Made by a program: the position numbers and the translations under genes. Positions 16,716-23,019 of a stretch of DNA of 33,537 nucleotides are shown piece by piece. The stretch spans positions 1-33,537 of the forward strand of contig VFJQ01000015.1 of the NCBI GenBank assembly GCA_009885995.1. The letters run 5' to 3'. The first letter of the stretch is position 1, and every line of letters begins with the position of its first letter. Under the pieces are notes generated by a model that saw only the letters and a list, made by a program, of their open reading frames with translations, made no database searches and was not told where the DNA came from. Source of the stretch: Verrucomicrobiota bacterium. Lineage in GTDB: Bacteria; Verrucomicrobiota; Verrucomicrobiia; Chthoniobacterales; Chthoniobacteraceae.

Positions 16716-17573
16716 ATGCCCACACTCACTCTCGGCCACAGCCCCGATCCCGACGACGCCTTCATGTTCTACGCGCTCGCCGCGAACAAAATCCAGACCG
16801 GTCGCTGGCGCTTCGAGCACATCCTCCAGGACATCCAGACACTCAACGAACGCGCCACGCGCGGCGAACTCCACATCAGCGCCATCAGCATCCACGCCTA
16901 CGCGCACGTGCTCGACAAATACGCGCTGCTCCCCTGCGGCGCGTCGATGGGCGATGGCTACGGACCGATGCTCGTCAGCTCCTTCGACACCACGCTCGCC
17001 ACGCCCGGCGGCGAGCGGGCCTGGGTGAAGCGCTCCCGCATCGCCGTGCCCGGCACGATGACCAGCGCCTTCCTCGCCCTCTGCCTCTACCTCGGTGCGA
17101 AGCCACGCGACTTCATCGTCGTCCCATTCGACGAAATCTTCGCCGCCGTCGCCGAGGGCCGCGCCGACATGGGCCTCATCATCCACGAAGGCCAGCTCAC
17201 CTACGAGCGCGAGGGCTTCGCGAAAGTCGTCGATCTCGGCGAATGGTGGCTGCATGAGACCGGCCTGCCGCTTCCGCTCGGTGGCAATGTCATCCGCAAA
17301 GACCTCACCCCCGCTGAGCGCAGCGAAGTGAACGCGATCCTGCGCGAGAGCATCCGCTACGGGCTCGATCACCGCGCTGAAGGCGTCGCCCACGCGCTCC
17401 CGCTAGGGCGCGGGCTTGATGCAGCGGAGGCGGACAAATTCATCGGCATGTATGTGAACGACGTGACCCTCGACTACGGCGACCGCGGCCGCGCCGCGAT
17501 CCGCGAATTCCTCACCCGCGCCCACGCTGGAGGTTTCATCCCCTCGCCCGTCGAGTTGGAGTTCGTCGAGTAA
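16716..17573 (+). CDS. mqnD: 1,4-dihydroxy-6-naphthoate synthase (menaquinone futalosine pathway)
   Basis: 285 residues, standard length. The enzyme converts cyclic dehypoxanthine futalosine into 1,4-dihydroxy-6-naphthoate in the alternative menaquinone pathway. Diagnostic sequence includes LTLGHSPDPDDAFMFYAL at the start, ELHISAISIHAYAHVLDKYALL, GDGYGPMLVS, and LIIHEGQLTYEREGF with the histidine of the active site, then LPLGGNVIRKDL. The ATG at 16716 follows crcB by 16 bp. No other mqn genes are in the window, so the pathway genes are scattered, as is common in this phylum. The 3' end faces a nested hairpin repeat and the convergent DUF2905 gene. Confidence 0.95.
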   Translation: MPTLTLGHSPDPDDAFMFYALAANKIQTGRWRFEHILQDIQTLNERATRGELHISAISIHAYAHVLDKYALLPCGASMGDGYGPMLVSSFDTTLATPGGERAWVKRSRIAVPGTMTSAFLALCLYLGAKPRDFIVVPFDEIFAAVAEGRADMGLIIHEGQLTYEREGFAKVVDLGEWWLHETGLPLPLGGNVIRKDLTPAERSEVNAILRESIRYGLDHRAEGVAHALPLGRGLDAAEADKFIGMYVNDVTLDYGDRGRAAIREFLTRAHAGGFIPSPVELEFVE

Positions 17574-17597
17574 TGCGGACAGATGCGAATGCGCATC

Positions 17598-17792
17598 AGC
17601 CCGGAGGGCTGAAAAGAAATTAGCCCCGGGTGCCAACCCGGGGTTTCTCGCGTTCACAAATCGATGCGCCCCGGACGGGGCGCGAGGAAACTCTCATCGC
17701 GATCCTCGCACCCCGTCCGGGGTGCATTCCAAGGATGACGCGTAACCCCGGGTTGCACCCGGGGCTAATCTCGGGCTGCCCCTCCGGGGCAT
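17598..17792. repeat. Large nested inverted repeat of several hairpin modules
   Basis: Reading inward from both ends there are, in inverted order: an AGCCCGGAGGGCT-type hairpin on the left and a GCCCCGGAGGGGC one on the right; a TAGCCCCGGGTGC-AACCCGGGG module on each side followed by a CGCGT word; and a central pair of CCCCGGACGGGG hairpins. The central pair is GCGC...GCGC-closed on the left (17666-17683) and GCAC...GTGC-closed on the right, a base-pair-preserving change. The element fills the convergent mqnD/DUF2905 junction. Confidence 0.85.
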
Positions 17793-17807
17793 GGTCCCCG
17801 CCGCACC

Positions 17808-18020
17808 TCAGCGCCGCAGCAGCCACATCACCAGCGTGGCCAGCGCGCTCAGCAGCAGGCAGGTGACGATGGGGAAGTGGAAGGAGAAGTTCTCGCGCTG
17901 CACCGCGATGTCTCCCGGCAGCCGACCGAGCGGACCGAAGCTGCCGAACTTCCACAGCACCGCACCGACGATCACGACGACGGATCCGATGACGACGAGG
18001 ACTTTGCCAAACTCCTGCAT
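17808..18020 (-). CDS. DUF2905 family small membrane protein
   Basis: 70 residues, the usual size of DUF2905. Two hydrophobic segments (about 6-23 and 51-67) flank the conserved linker GRLPGDIAVQRENFSFHFP, which identifies the family. It is an integral membrane protein of unknown function. The ATG at 18020 places only 24 bp between it and the divergent start at 18045, so the promoters of both genes must lie inside each other's coding sequence. The stop is 16 bp from the hairpin repeat that separates it from mqnD. Confidence 0.9.
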   Translation of the reverse strand: MQEFGKVLVVIGSVVVIVGAVLWKFGSFGPLGRLPGDIAVQRENFSFHFPIVTCLLLSALATLVMWLLRR

Positions 18021-18044
18021 GGCGCGCACACTACCGCCCCGCTC

Positions 18045-18566
18045 ATGCCGATCTACGAATTCTTCTGCCCGAAAAACCAACGCATCTACAGCTTCCTCGC
18101 TCGCAGCCTGAGCTACTCCGACAAGACCCCGCGCTGCCCCGACAACGCGAAGTGGAAGCTGGAGAAGATGGTGAGCAACTTCGCCGTGACCGGCCGCGCC
18201 AAGGAAAAGTCCGACGCGCCCGACCTGCCCGACGACCCACGTATGGAGCAAGCGATGGCCGAGATGGAGCGCGAGTTTTCCGGCATCGGCGACACCGACA
18301 ATCCCGACCCGCGAATGCTCGCGCGCATGATGCGCAAGATGACCGAACTCGGTGGCGAGAAAGTCCCGCCGCAAATGCAGGAGATGATCGCCCGTCTCGA
18401 AAAAGGCGAAGACCCCGAGAAGATCGAAGCCGAGTTCGGCGACGCCTTCGACGGCATGGACGACGTCCCCGAGGCAAAGGAAGCCCTAGCCAAACTCCGC
18501 GCCCGAAAACCCCGCATCACCCGCGACCCGACGCTCTACGAGATGGCGGATTACTGCGCGGAGTAG
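18045..18566 (+). CDS. FmdB-like protein with degenerate zinc ribbon and long acidic tail
   Basis: 173 residues. The first 45 residues follow the FmdB pattern (MPIYEFFCP, then PRCPDN, then LEKMVSNFAV), but each knuckle is CPxN in place of CxxC, leaving only Cys8 and Cys31. The rest is a charged helical tail rich in Met, Glu and Asp (MEQAMAEMEREF, RMLARMMRKM, EKIEAEFGDAFDG), which ordinary FmdB proteins of 70-110 residues lack. I recall similar long forms in Verrucomicrobia, so the change may be lineage-wide; this was not checked. A possible -35/-10 pair (TTGCCA, 17 bp, CACACT) lies within the divergent DUF2905 gene, 12 bp before this ATG. Function unknown. Confidence 0.8.
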   Translation: MPIYEFFCPKNQRIYSFLARSLSYSDKTPRCPDNAKWKLEKMVSNFAVTGRAKEKSDAPDLPDDPRMEQAMAEMEREFSGIGDTDNPDPRMLARMMRKMTELGGEKVPPQMQEMIARLEKGEDPEKIEAEFGDAFDGMDDVPEAKEALAKLRARKPRITRDPTLYEMADYCAE

Positions 18567-18590
18567 CGAACGATTTCTAATCTCTCTTCC

Positions 18591-18902
18591 ATGCCAACCC
18601 TTACTTGCAAGCGAGTGCTCTTCTACTGTCAGGCCGACGAATCGGCATTCTTCCATCTCGCCAAGAACATCAAAGCTGTCCAACTCGTCGAGGGTGTTGG
18701 CGACTCCATCTTGCTGCACGTTTCGTCTCGGCCATCGCAGCAGTCTCTCCGTGACCTCATCGCACTATTCCAGCGTTACCACATCTCAGGCATGTCGCAG
18801 CTCGCGTTCTTTCTTAGCGACTCCAACCGAGCTTGGTTCACCGACCCACAGAAGTTCTGGCATCGAAAGGTCTTTGGCAGTTCAGCGCCTCAACCAAAAT
18901 GA
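18591..18902 (+). CDS. Uncharacterised small protein
   Basis: 103 residues, soluble by appearance, with no signal peptide. It has an alternating helix/strand pattern: TCKRVLFYCQADESAFFHLAKNI in two parts, AVQLVEGVGDSILLHV, LRDLIALFQRYHISGMSQL and a tryptophan-rich end (RAWFTDPQKFWHRKVF). I know similar uncharacterised proteins but no function for them. The base composition is lower in GC than that of its neighbours, with more A/T third positions, so it may have arrived separately. It follows the FmdB-like gene by 24 bp and could share its transcript. Confidence 0.75.
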   Translation: MPTLTCKRVLFYCQADESAFFHLAKNIKAVQLVEGVGDSILLHVSSRPSQQSLRDLIALFQRYHISGMSQLAFFLSDSNRAWFTDPQKFWHRKVFGSSAPQPK

Positions 18903-18961
18903 ATTCCTCTTTCACGTGTCCACCAACAACGCCGATGCGCTGTAGCGACCGACTCCGCGCG

Positions 18962-19942
18962 TCAGGCGACGCAGCTCTCCGCGCACGCCGCCGCTGAACG
19001 CTCCGGCCTCGGGGGCTGCGGCACGAGGCCGAGTTCGTCGAGGAGCGCGCGGTCTTCGTCCACGCCGGGGTTTTCGGCGGTGAGGAGTTTGTCACCGTAG
19101 AAGATGGAGTTCGCGCCGGCGAAGAAGCAGAGGGCCTGGCCTTCGCGGGTGAGTAGGGTGCGGCCGGCGCTGAGGCGGACTTTGGCGCGCGGAATGGCGA
19201 TGCGCGTGACGGCGATGAGGCGGACGAGTTCGAAGATGTCCACGGGCGGCTGGCCGTGGAGCGGGGTGCCGGCTTGCGGCATGAGGCAATTGATCGGCAC
19301 GCTCTCGGGGGCGGGGGAGAAGTTGGTGAGGACTTCGAGCAGGCGCAGGCGGTCGTCGATGCTTTCGCCCATGCCAATGATGCCGCCGCAGCACACGTCC
19401 ATGCCGGCGTGCTGGACGTGGCGGATGGTGTTCAGCCGATCCTCGAAGGTGTGCGTGGTGACGATGTTCGCGTAGTGCTCGGGCGAGGTGTCGAGGTTGT
19501 GGTTGTAAGCGGTGACGCCGGCTTGCTTGAGCTTGTGCGCTTCGGTTTCGCCGAGCTGGCCAAGGGTCACGCAGACTTCCATGCCGAGCTTGCTGACTTC
19601 GCGGATGGTGCCGAGCACTTGCTCGAACTTCGCATCGCCATCGCGCACGCCCTTCCACGCCGCGCCCATGCAGAAGCGGGTCGAGCCATTCTCCTTCGCG
19701 CGCTGCGCGGCGGCGAGGACGGCGTCGGTTTCCATGAGCTTCTCCGCTTTCACCCCGGTCTGGTAACGGGCGCTCTGCGCGCAGTAGCCGCAGTCTTCGG
19801 AGCAGCCGCCGGTCTTGATGGAAAGCAGCGTGCAGAGCTGCATCTCGCCGCCCTGCCAGTGCTGGAGGTAAGCGGCGCGACCGCGCGAAATGAGGTCGTA
19901 GAGCGGAAGATCGTAGAGCGCGCGGAGTTCGGCGAAGGTCAT
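18962..19942 (-). CDS. bioB: Biotin synthase
   Basis: 326 residues. A radical SAM enzyme that inserts sulfur into dethiobiotin, the last step of biotin synthesis. The SAM cluster motif is CSEDCGYCAQS (Cys47, Cys51, Cys54). Other family marks are FCMGAAWKG, YNHNLDTSPEHY, DVCCGGIIGMGE, the SIPINCL-like PINCLMPQAGTPL and the LSAGR motif carrying the arginine of the 2Fe-2S site. The C-terminal tail is cysteine-containing (AACAESCVA) and seems unique. The start at 19942 gives a normal N-terminus. It is the last gene of a minus-strand series, with a repeat of CAGTAATCAGT words in the 108 bp before it. No other bio genes are in the window. Confidence 0.97.
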   Translation of the reverse strand: MTFAELRALYDLPLYDLISRGRAAYLQHWQGGEMQLCTLLSIKTGGCSEDCGYCAQSARYQTGVKAEKLMETDAVLAAAQRAKENGSTRFCMGAAWKGVRDGDAKFEQVLGTIREVSKLGMEVCVTLGQLGETEAHKLKQAGVTAYNHNLDTSPEHYANIVTTHTFEDRLNTIRHVQHAGMDVCCGGIIGMGESIDDRLRLLEVLTNFSPAPESVPINCLMPQAGTPLHGQPPVDIFELVRLIAVTRIAIPRAKVRLSAGRTLLTREGQALCFFAGANSIFYGDKLLTAENPGVDEDRALLDELGLVPQPPRPERSAAACAESCVA

Positions 19943-19954
19943 CGGGTTGGGAAA

Positions 19955-20040
19955 GTAATCAGTAAGTCAGTGGTCAGTAATCAGTGCTCAGCCGTGCGTC
20001 TAGCGGTCACTGACCACTGACCACTGATTACTGAACACTG
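19955..20040. repeat. Inverted CAGTAATCAGT/CAGTGGT repeat
   Basis: The left part (19955-19987) repeats GTAATCAGT and CAGTGGTCAGTAATCAGTG; the right part (about 20007-20040) carries the same words on the other strand (ACTGACCACTGATTACTG). The sequence is much richer in A/T than the flanks. Such words are common in dispersed bacterial repeats. It sits between the DUF1080 gene and bioB, upstream of the bioB start. Confidence 0.75.
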
Positions 20041-20050
20041 CGCACTCAAG

Positions 20051-20677
20051 TCACTTCGCCGCGAGTTCTTCGATCACGATGTCTTTATACCAAGCCTCAA
20101 CCGCCGGGCCGCTGTGGATCTGCACGGCGATGTGGCCTTCCTGCACGGCGATGGTGCCGTCGGACTCGGTGTAATCGACGGTCTGCACGCCATTGATCCA
20201 GAGCTGGATGCGCGGGCCTTCGCAGCGGACGCGGTATTCGTTCCAGTCGTCGGGCTTGAGCACGGGCGCGAGCTTGGCCATGTCGGACTTCGCGAGCACC
20301 GTCTTGCGGCGGCTCTCGTCGTAGAGGCAGCCCCACCACTCGGGGTCGCCGAAGTCCGCCTGGTAGCCGCTCATTTCATTCGGCGGCTGCGGAATGCGCA
20401 CGCTGCGGAGCTGGATGCCGCCGTTGCGCTTCCCCGCGGGGCCGACGAAGCGGAACTTCAGCGTGAGCTCGAAGTCGTGATACTTCTTCACGGTCGCGAG
20501 GAATTCATTGTGCGGCACGGGCTCGGTGAGCGAGCCGCCGACGAAGGCGCCATCGACGATGCGCCAGGTCTTGGCGGTGTCCCCTTCCCAACCGGTGAAG
20601 GTCTTGCCGTCGAAAAGCGGCTGTGGTGCAGCGAGCGCGGTGGTGGCGAGGAGGAGGGCGAGAGCGATGCGACGCAT
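20051..20677 (-). CDS. Secreted DUF1080 protein (3-keto-disaccharide-hydrolase-like)
   Basis: 208 residues with a signal peptide (RRIALALLLATTALAAP). The mature part is a single DUF1080 domain: LFDGKTFTGWEG at the start, FELTLKFRF, KRNGGIQLRS, DDWNEYRVRCEG and IQLWINGVQTVDY, and IAVQIHSGP near the end. The fold is a concanavalin-like beta sandwich; members act on 3-keto sugars or bind carbohydrate, and are multiplied in Planctomycetes and Verrucomicrobia. The start lies 5 bp after the stop of the TPR gene, so they are co-transcribed. The specific sugar is not predictable. Confidence 0.9.
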   Translation of the reverse strand: MRRIALALLLATTALAAPQPLFDGKTFTGWEGDTAKTWRIVDGAFVGGSLTEPVPHNEFLATVKKYHDFELTLKFRFVGPAGKRNGGIQLRSVRIPQPPNEMSGYQADFGDPEWWGCLYDESRRKTVLAKSDMAKLAPVLKPDDWNEYRVRCEGPRIQLWINGVQTVDYTESDGTIAVQEGHIAVQIHSGPAVEAWYKDIVIEELAAK

Positions 20678-20682
20678 GGGAC

Positions 20683-21483
20683 TTATTTCTTTTCGGCTTC
20701 GGGTTTGGCTTCCGCCTCGGCCTTCTTCTCGCCTTCGGGCTTCTTTTCCTCAGCCGGCTTCTCTTCCTCCGCCGGCGCGGTCGCGATGATGCGGGCGATC
20801 TGCCACATGAAGCCGGGACCGCCGGTCGCCTTGCGGCCCCACGGGCTTTCGTAGGCCATGCGGATGAACTTCGCCGCGGTCTCGGGGCGTCCGCTCACTT
20901 CCTCGAAAATGCCGGCGTAGAGACGCCCGAAGAACATCACGTCCTGCTTCGTGCTGAAGCCTTCGTCGTAGAGTTCGCGGAAGAATTCCTGCGGTGTGCC
21001 GCGGCCATTGAAGAACTCGTAGAGCTGCGGGAAGGGCGGGCGGTCGTCCTTGTCGTATTTGAGCATCTTGAGCTGCGCGGTGCCGATGTCGGTAAGGCCG
21101 GCATTGGCGAGGAAGTGCCACAGGCCTGTCTCGCGATCGGTGTCGTCGTGCTTGTAGTATTTCTCGAAGAGCTTCACGGACTTCTCGAAATCACCCGAGA
21201 TGTAGTAGGCGATACCGAGCCGCCAGTGCCGGTCTTCCTGCGTCGGGTCGAGCTCGATCATCTTTTCGTAGTCGGCCACGGCTTCCTCAAACTTCATGAG
21301 GAAGAAGCGCAGGTCGCCACGGCGCGAGCACTGCGCGAGGGTGACTTTACCGGTCATCGCGGCGTCCAGCGCGGCGAGTTCCTTTTCAAAAGCGGCCACC
21401 ATCGCGGCGTCTTCCGGGGGCACGGCGCGGGCCGGGATCGCGAGGCAGCAGCACAGCAGGAGCAGGGAAAGAATCGTTTTCAC
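20683..21483 (-). CDS. Secreted TPR-like protein with charged tail
   Basis: 266 residues starting at GTG 21483, whose bases overlap the TGA stop of the MFS gene (GTGA). This start was chosen because it directly begins a signal peptide (KTILSLLLLCCCLAIPARA). The mature part carries TPR-type helices (FEEAVADYEKMIELDPTQED, YYISGDFEKSVKLFEKYY). A second helical region is TGLWHFLANAGL onward. The C-terminal 30 residues are a Lys/Glu/Ala/Pro tail (EEKPAEEKKPEGEKK) that is probably disordered. Function unknown; TPR proteins mediate protein contacts. It lies between the MFS and DUF1080 genes and is tightly linked to both. Confidence 0.82.
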   Translation of the reverse strand: MKTILSLLLLCCCLAIPARAVPPEDAAMVAAFEKELAALDAAMTGKVTLAQCSRRGDLRFFLMKFEEAVADYEKMIELDPTQEDRHWRLGIAYYISGDFEKSVKLFEKYYKHDDTDRETGLWHFLANAGLTDIGTAQLKMLKYDKDDRPPFPQLYEFFNGRGTPQEFFRELYDEGFSTKQDVMFFGRLYAGIFEEVSGRPETAAKFIRMAYESPWGRKATGGPGFMWQIARIIATAPAEEEKPAEEKKPEGEKKAEAEAKPEAEKK

Positions 21484-22727
21484 TTTGCCGCATCTAGCAC
21501 GGTGGGGAGGCGTGGCGCTACTGCCGTTTGCGGCGAACCGTCGCCCCACCGCGCGAGGATGAGCGCCGAGAAGCAGCCAAGCGCGCCGCAGCCGAGCCAG
21601 AGCAGCGCCGGGCTGTAGCCGTGGATTTGTAAGCCGAGCGCAGGGCCGAACATCCCTGCGCCTGCCCACGCGGTGCCGAGCGCGCCGATGTAGCGTCCGC
21701 GCATGGACTCGGGCGCGAGGTGCGTGACCCAGGTGCTGATCATCGGCATCGAGAGCATCTCGCCGAGCGTGAAGAGCGTCATGCCGGCGAAGAGGCCCGC
21801 GAAGCCGAAGTTGAGGATGTTTGACGCGAAGCCGATGCCGATGAGCGCGTAGCCGAGGCACATCACGCGGCGCGGATTAAACCGCTGCGTGATGCGGGTG
21901 ATCGGCAGTTCGAACAGCAGGACCATCATGCCATTCCAGCCGATGAGCGTGCCGAAGATCTGCTCGGGCAGCAGCGCACCGAGGTGCATGTGGCGGTGGT
22001 CGGTGACTTCGCGCGCGTAGCTGGAGACGAACTGCGAGAAGACGATCGAGGTGAGGAATTGCGCCGCGAAGACCGCCCAGAACCGCCGATCGTCGCGGAT
22101 GTGCCGCAGCGCTTCGCCCCACCGCGACTGCGTGCTCGTGGCGCGGAGGCCGTGCGGGAGCATGAGCAGCGCGATCACGCCGAAGGCCGCCGTGGTCAGC
22201 GCATCGCCGGCGAAGAGCCAGAACGTGGAGTGCGAGATGAGGAAGCCCGCCGCTGCGGTGCCAAAGGCGAAGCCCGCGTTCGCCGACTGCCGCAGCACGG
22301 CGAAGGCGGCGAGCCGGCAACTCTCCGGCACGAGGTCCGCGACGAGCGCGCTCGCGGCTGGCTGGTAAAAGCCGCCGGAGATTCCCGCGAGCACGGTGAG
22401 CACGACGAGCGTCGGCGTATCCGGCGCGTAGTAGAGCGCGAAGACGCTCGCCGCGTTCGCCCACGTGCCGGCGACGATTGTATTCCGCCGCCCGAAACGA
22501 TCCGCGAACCAACCGCCAGCGACCGACGCGAGCAATCCGCCCGCACCGTAGCCGGCGAGGACGGCGCCGATTTCCCACAGCGACAGCCCGCGGCGCCCGA
22601 GGAAGATCGTGAGGAACGGATACACGAACGAGCCGAACCGGTTCACGAACGTGCCGGCGACGAGCACCCAGAACGCTCGCGGGAGCGAGCGCAGATCGGT
22701 GAGGAGCGAGGACGTGGACATGGTCAT
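21480..22727 (-). CDS. MFS transporter
   Basis: About 415 residues with twelve predicted membrane segments. The N-terminal half shows AFWVLVAGTFVNRFGSFVYPF, then AVLAGYGAGGLLASVAGGWFADRFGRR, which contains the conserved loop 2-3 motif. A signature-like segment GISGGFYQPAASALVADLV follows, resembling drug or sugar efflux transporters of the MFS_1 group. The substrate is unknown. Possible starts are ATG 22727 and 22721; both are close to the attenuator-like hairpin. The stop overlaps the TPR gene's start, so MFS, TPR and DUF1080 genes form an operon. The leader and its hairpin suggest regulated read-through into this gene. Confidence 0.9.
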   Translation of the reverse strand: MTMSTSSLLTDLRSLPRAFWVLVAGTFVNRFGSFVYPFLTIFLGRRGLSLWEIGAVLAGYGAGGLLASVAGGWFADRFGRRNTIVAGTWANAASVFALYYAPDTPTLVVLTVLAGISGGFYQPAASALVADLVPESCRLAAFAVLRQSANAGFAFGTAAAGFLISHSTFWLFAGDALTTAAFGVIALLMLPHGLRATSTQSRWGEALRHIRDDRRFWAVFAAQFLTSIVFSQFVSSYAREVTDHRHMHLGALLPEQIFGTLIGWNGMMVLLFELPITRITQRFNPRRVMCLGYALIGIGFASNILNFGFAGLFAGMTLFTLGEMLSMPMISTWVTHLAPESMRGRYIGALGTAWAGAGMFGPALGLQIHGYSPALLWLGCGALGCFSALILARWGDGSPQTAVAPRLPTVLDAAK

Positions 22728-22759
22728 GGCGGCGGTGGTGGTGCCGCTTTCGGGGAAAT

Positions 22760-22791
22760 AAAAAACCCTGCTCACCAGTGGTGAAGCAGGG
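22760..22791 (-). terminator. Intrinsic-terminator hairpin in the MFS leader (candidate attenuator)
   Basis: On the minus strand CCCTGCT-(T)-CACC, loop ACT, GGTG-AGCAGGG (22791 to 22766) forms a stem of 7+4 bp with one bulge, followed at once by TTTTTT (22765-22760). It lies only 33 bp before the MFS start and downstream of a predicted promoter, so it would stop transcription into the gene. A second AAGCAGG (22836-22830) can pair with the same CCTGCTT and would compete with it. Confidence 0.65.
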
Positions 22792-22818
22792 CTTGGCCGA
22801 AAGCGATGGTTGGGTTGC

Positions 22819-22941
22819 TTAGGTGCGTTCCTGCTTACACGAGGTGGCGTTTCGCTTGCTAATCTCGACGACCGCAAAGCTCCACATCGCCGGGGTGGCG
22901 AGGCGGGTGTTGCGGTTGGAATTGGCGAGCGAGAGATGCAT
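22819..22941 (-). CDS. Possible leader peptide of the MFS operon
   Basis: A 40-codon reading frame from ATG 22941 to TAA 22819, too short to be recognised as a family. It begins 12 bp after the predicted -10 at 22954, the same spacing seen before ilvC and the 23020 gene. The product begins MHLSLANSNRNTRLATP and ends ATSCKQERT. The last codons (AAG CAG GAA) contain the base run that could act as antiterminator; a ribosome at the stop would cover it and let the terminator form. No amino acid is strongly enriched, so a classical amino-acid-sensing peptide is not evident. Real translation is uncertain. Confidence 0.3.
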   Translation of the reverse strand: MHLSLANSNRNTRLATPAMWSFAVVEISKRNATSCKQERT

Positions 22942-22953
22942 GAACGAGCGCGG

Positions 22954-22982
22954 CTACTCCAACACGAGCGCGGCATTGTCAA
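22954..22982 (-). promoter_or_regulatory. Predicted promoter of the MFS operon
   Basis: On the minus strand TTGACA (22982-22977), a 17-bp spacer and GAGTAG (22959-22954), followed by CCGCGCTCGTTC. The -10 is weak, but the same downstream composition follows other promoters here. The -35 overlaps that of the divergent promoter on the plus strand. Confidence 0.4.
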
Positions 22983-23005
22983 AGGCGAAGTCGGGCGCGT
23001 AGCGT
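22976..23005 (+). promoter_or_regulatory. Predicted promoter of the glucarate-dehydratase-like gene
   Basis: TTGTCA (22976-22981), an 18-bp spacer and TAGCGT (23000-23005), then CGCCGCCTTTCCTC and the ATG at 23020. The 14-bp distance from -10 to ATG equals that in ilvC. Confidence 0.45.
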
Positions 23006-23019
23006 CGCCGCCTTTCCTC

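Noticed and set aside
13984..17028. A 1014-codon plus-strand frame crossing the haem protein, esterase and crcB genes
   Set aside because: It is antisense or out of frame to four well-supported genes and its product is arginine-rich low-complexity sequence, typical of a GC-rich shadow frame.
22810..23019. Extended N-terminus of the glucarate-dehydratase-like gene
   Set aside because: The added 70 residues are unlike the family and would cover the predicted promoter; the family start coincides with ATG 23020.
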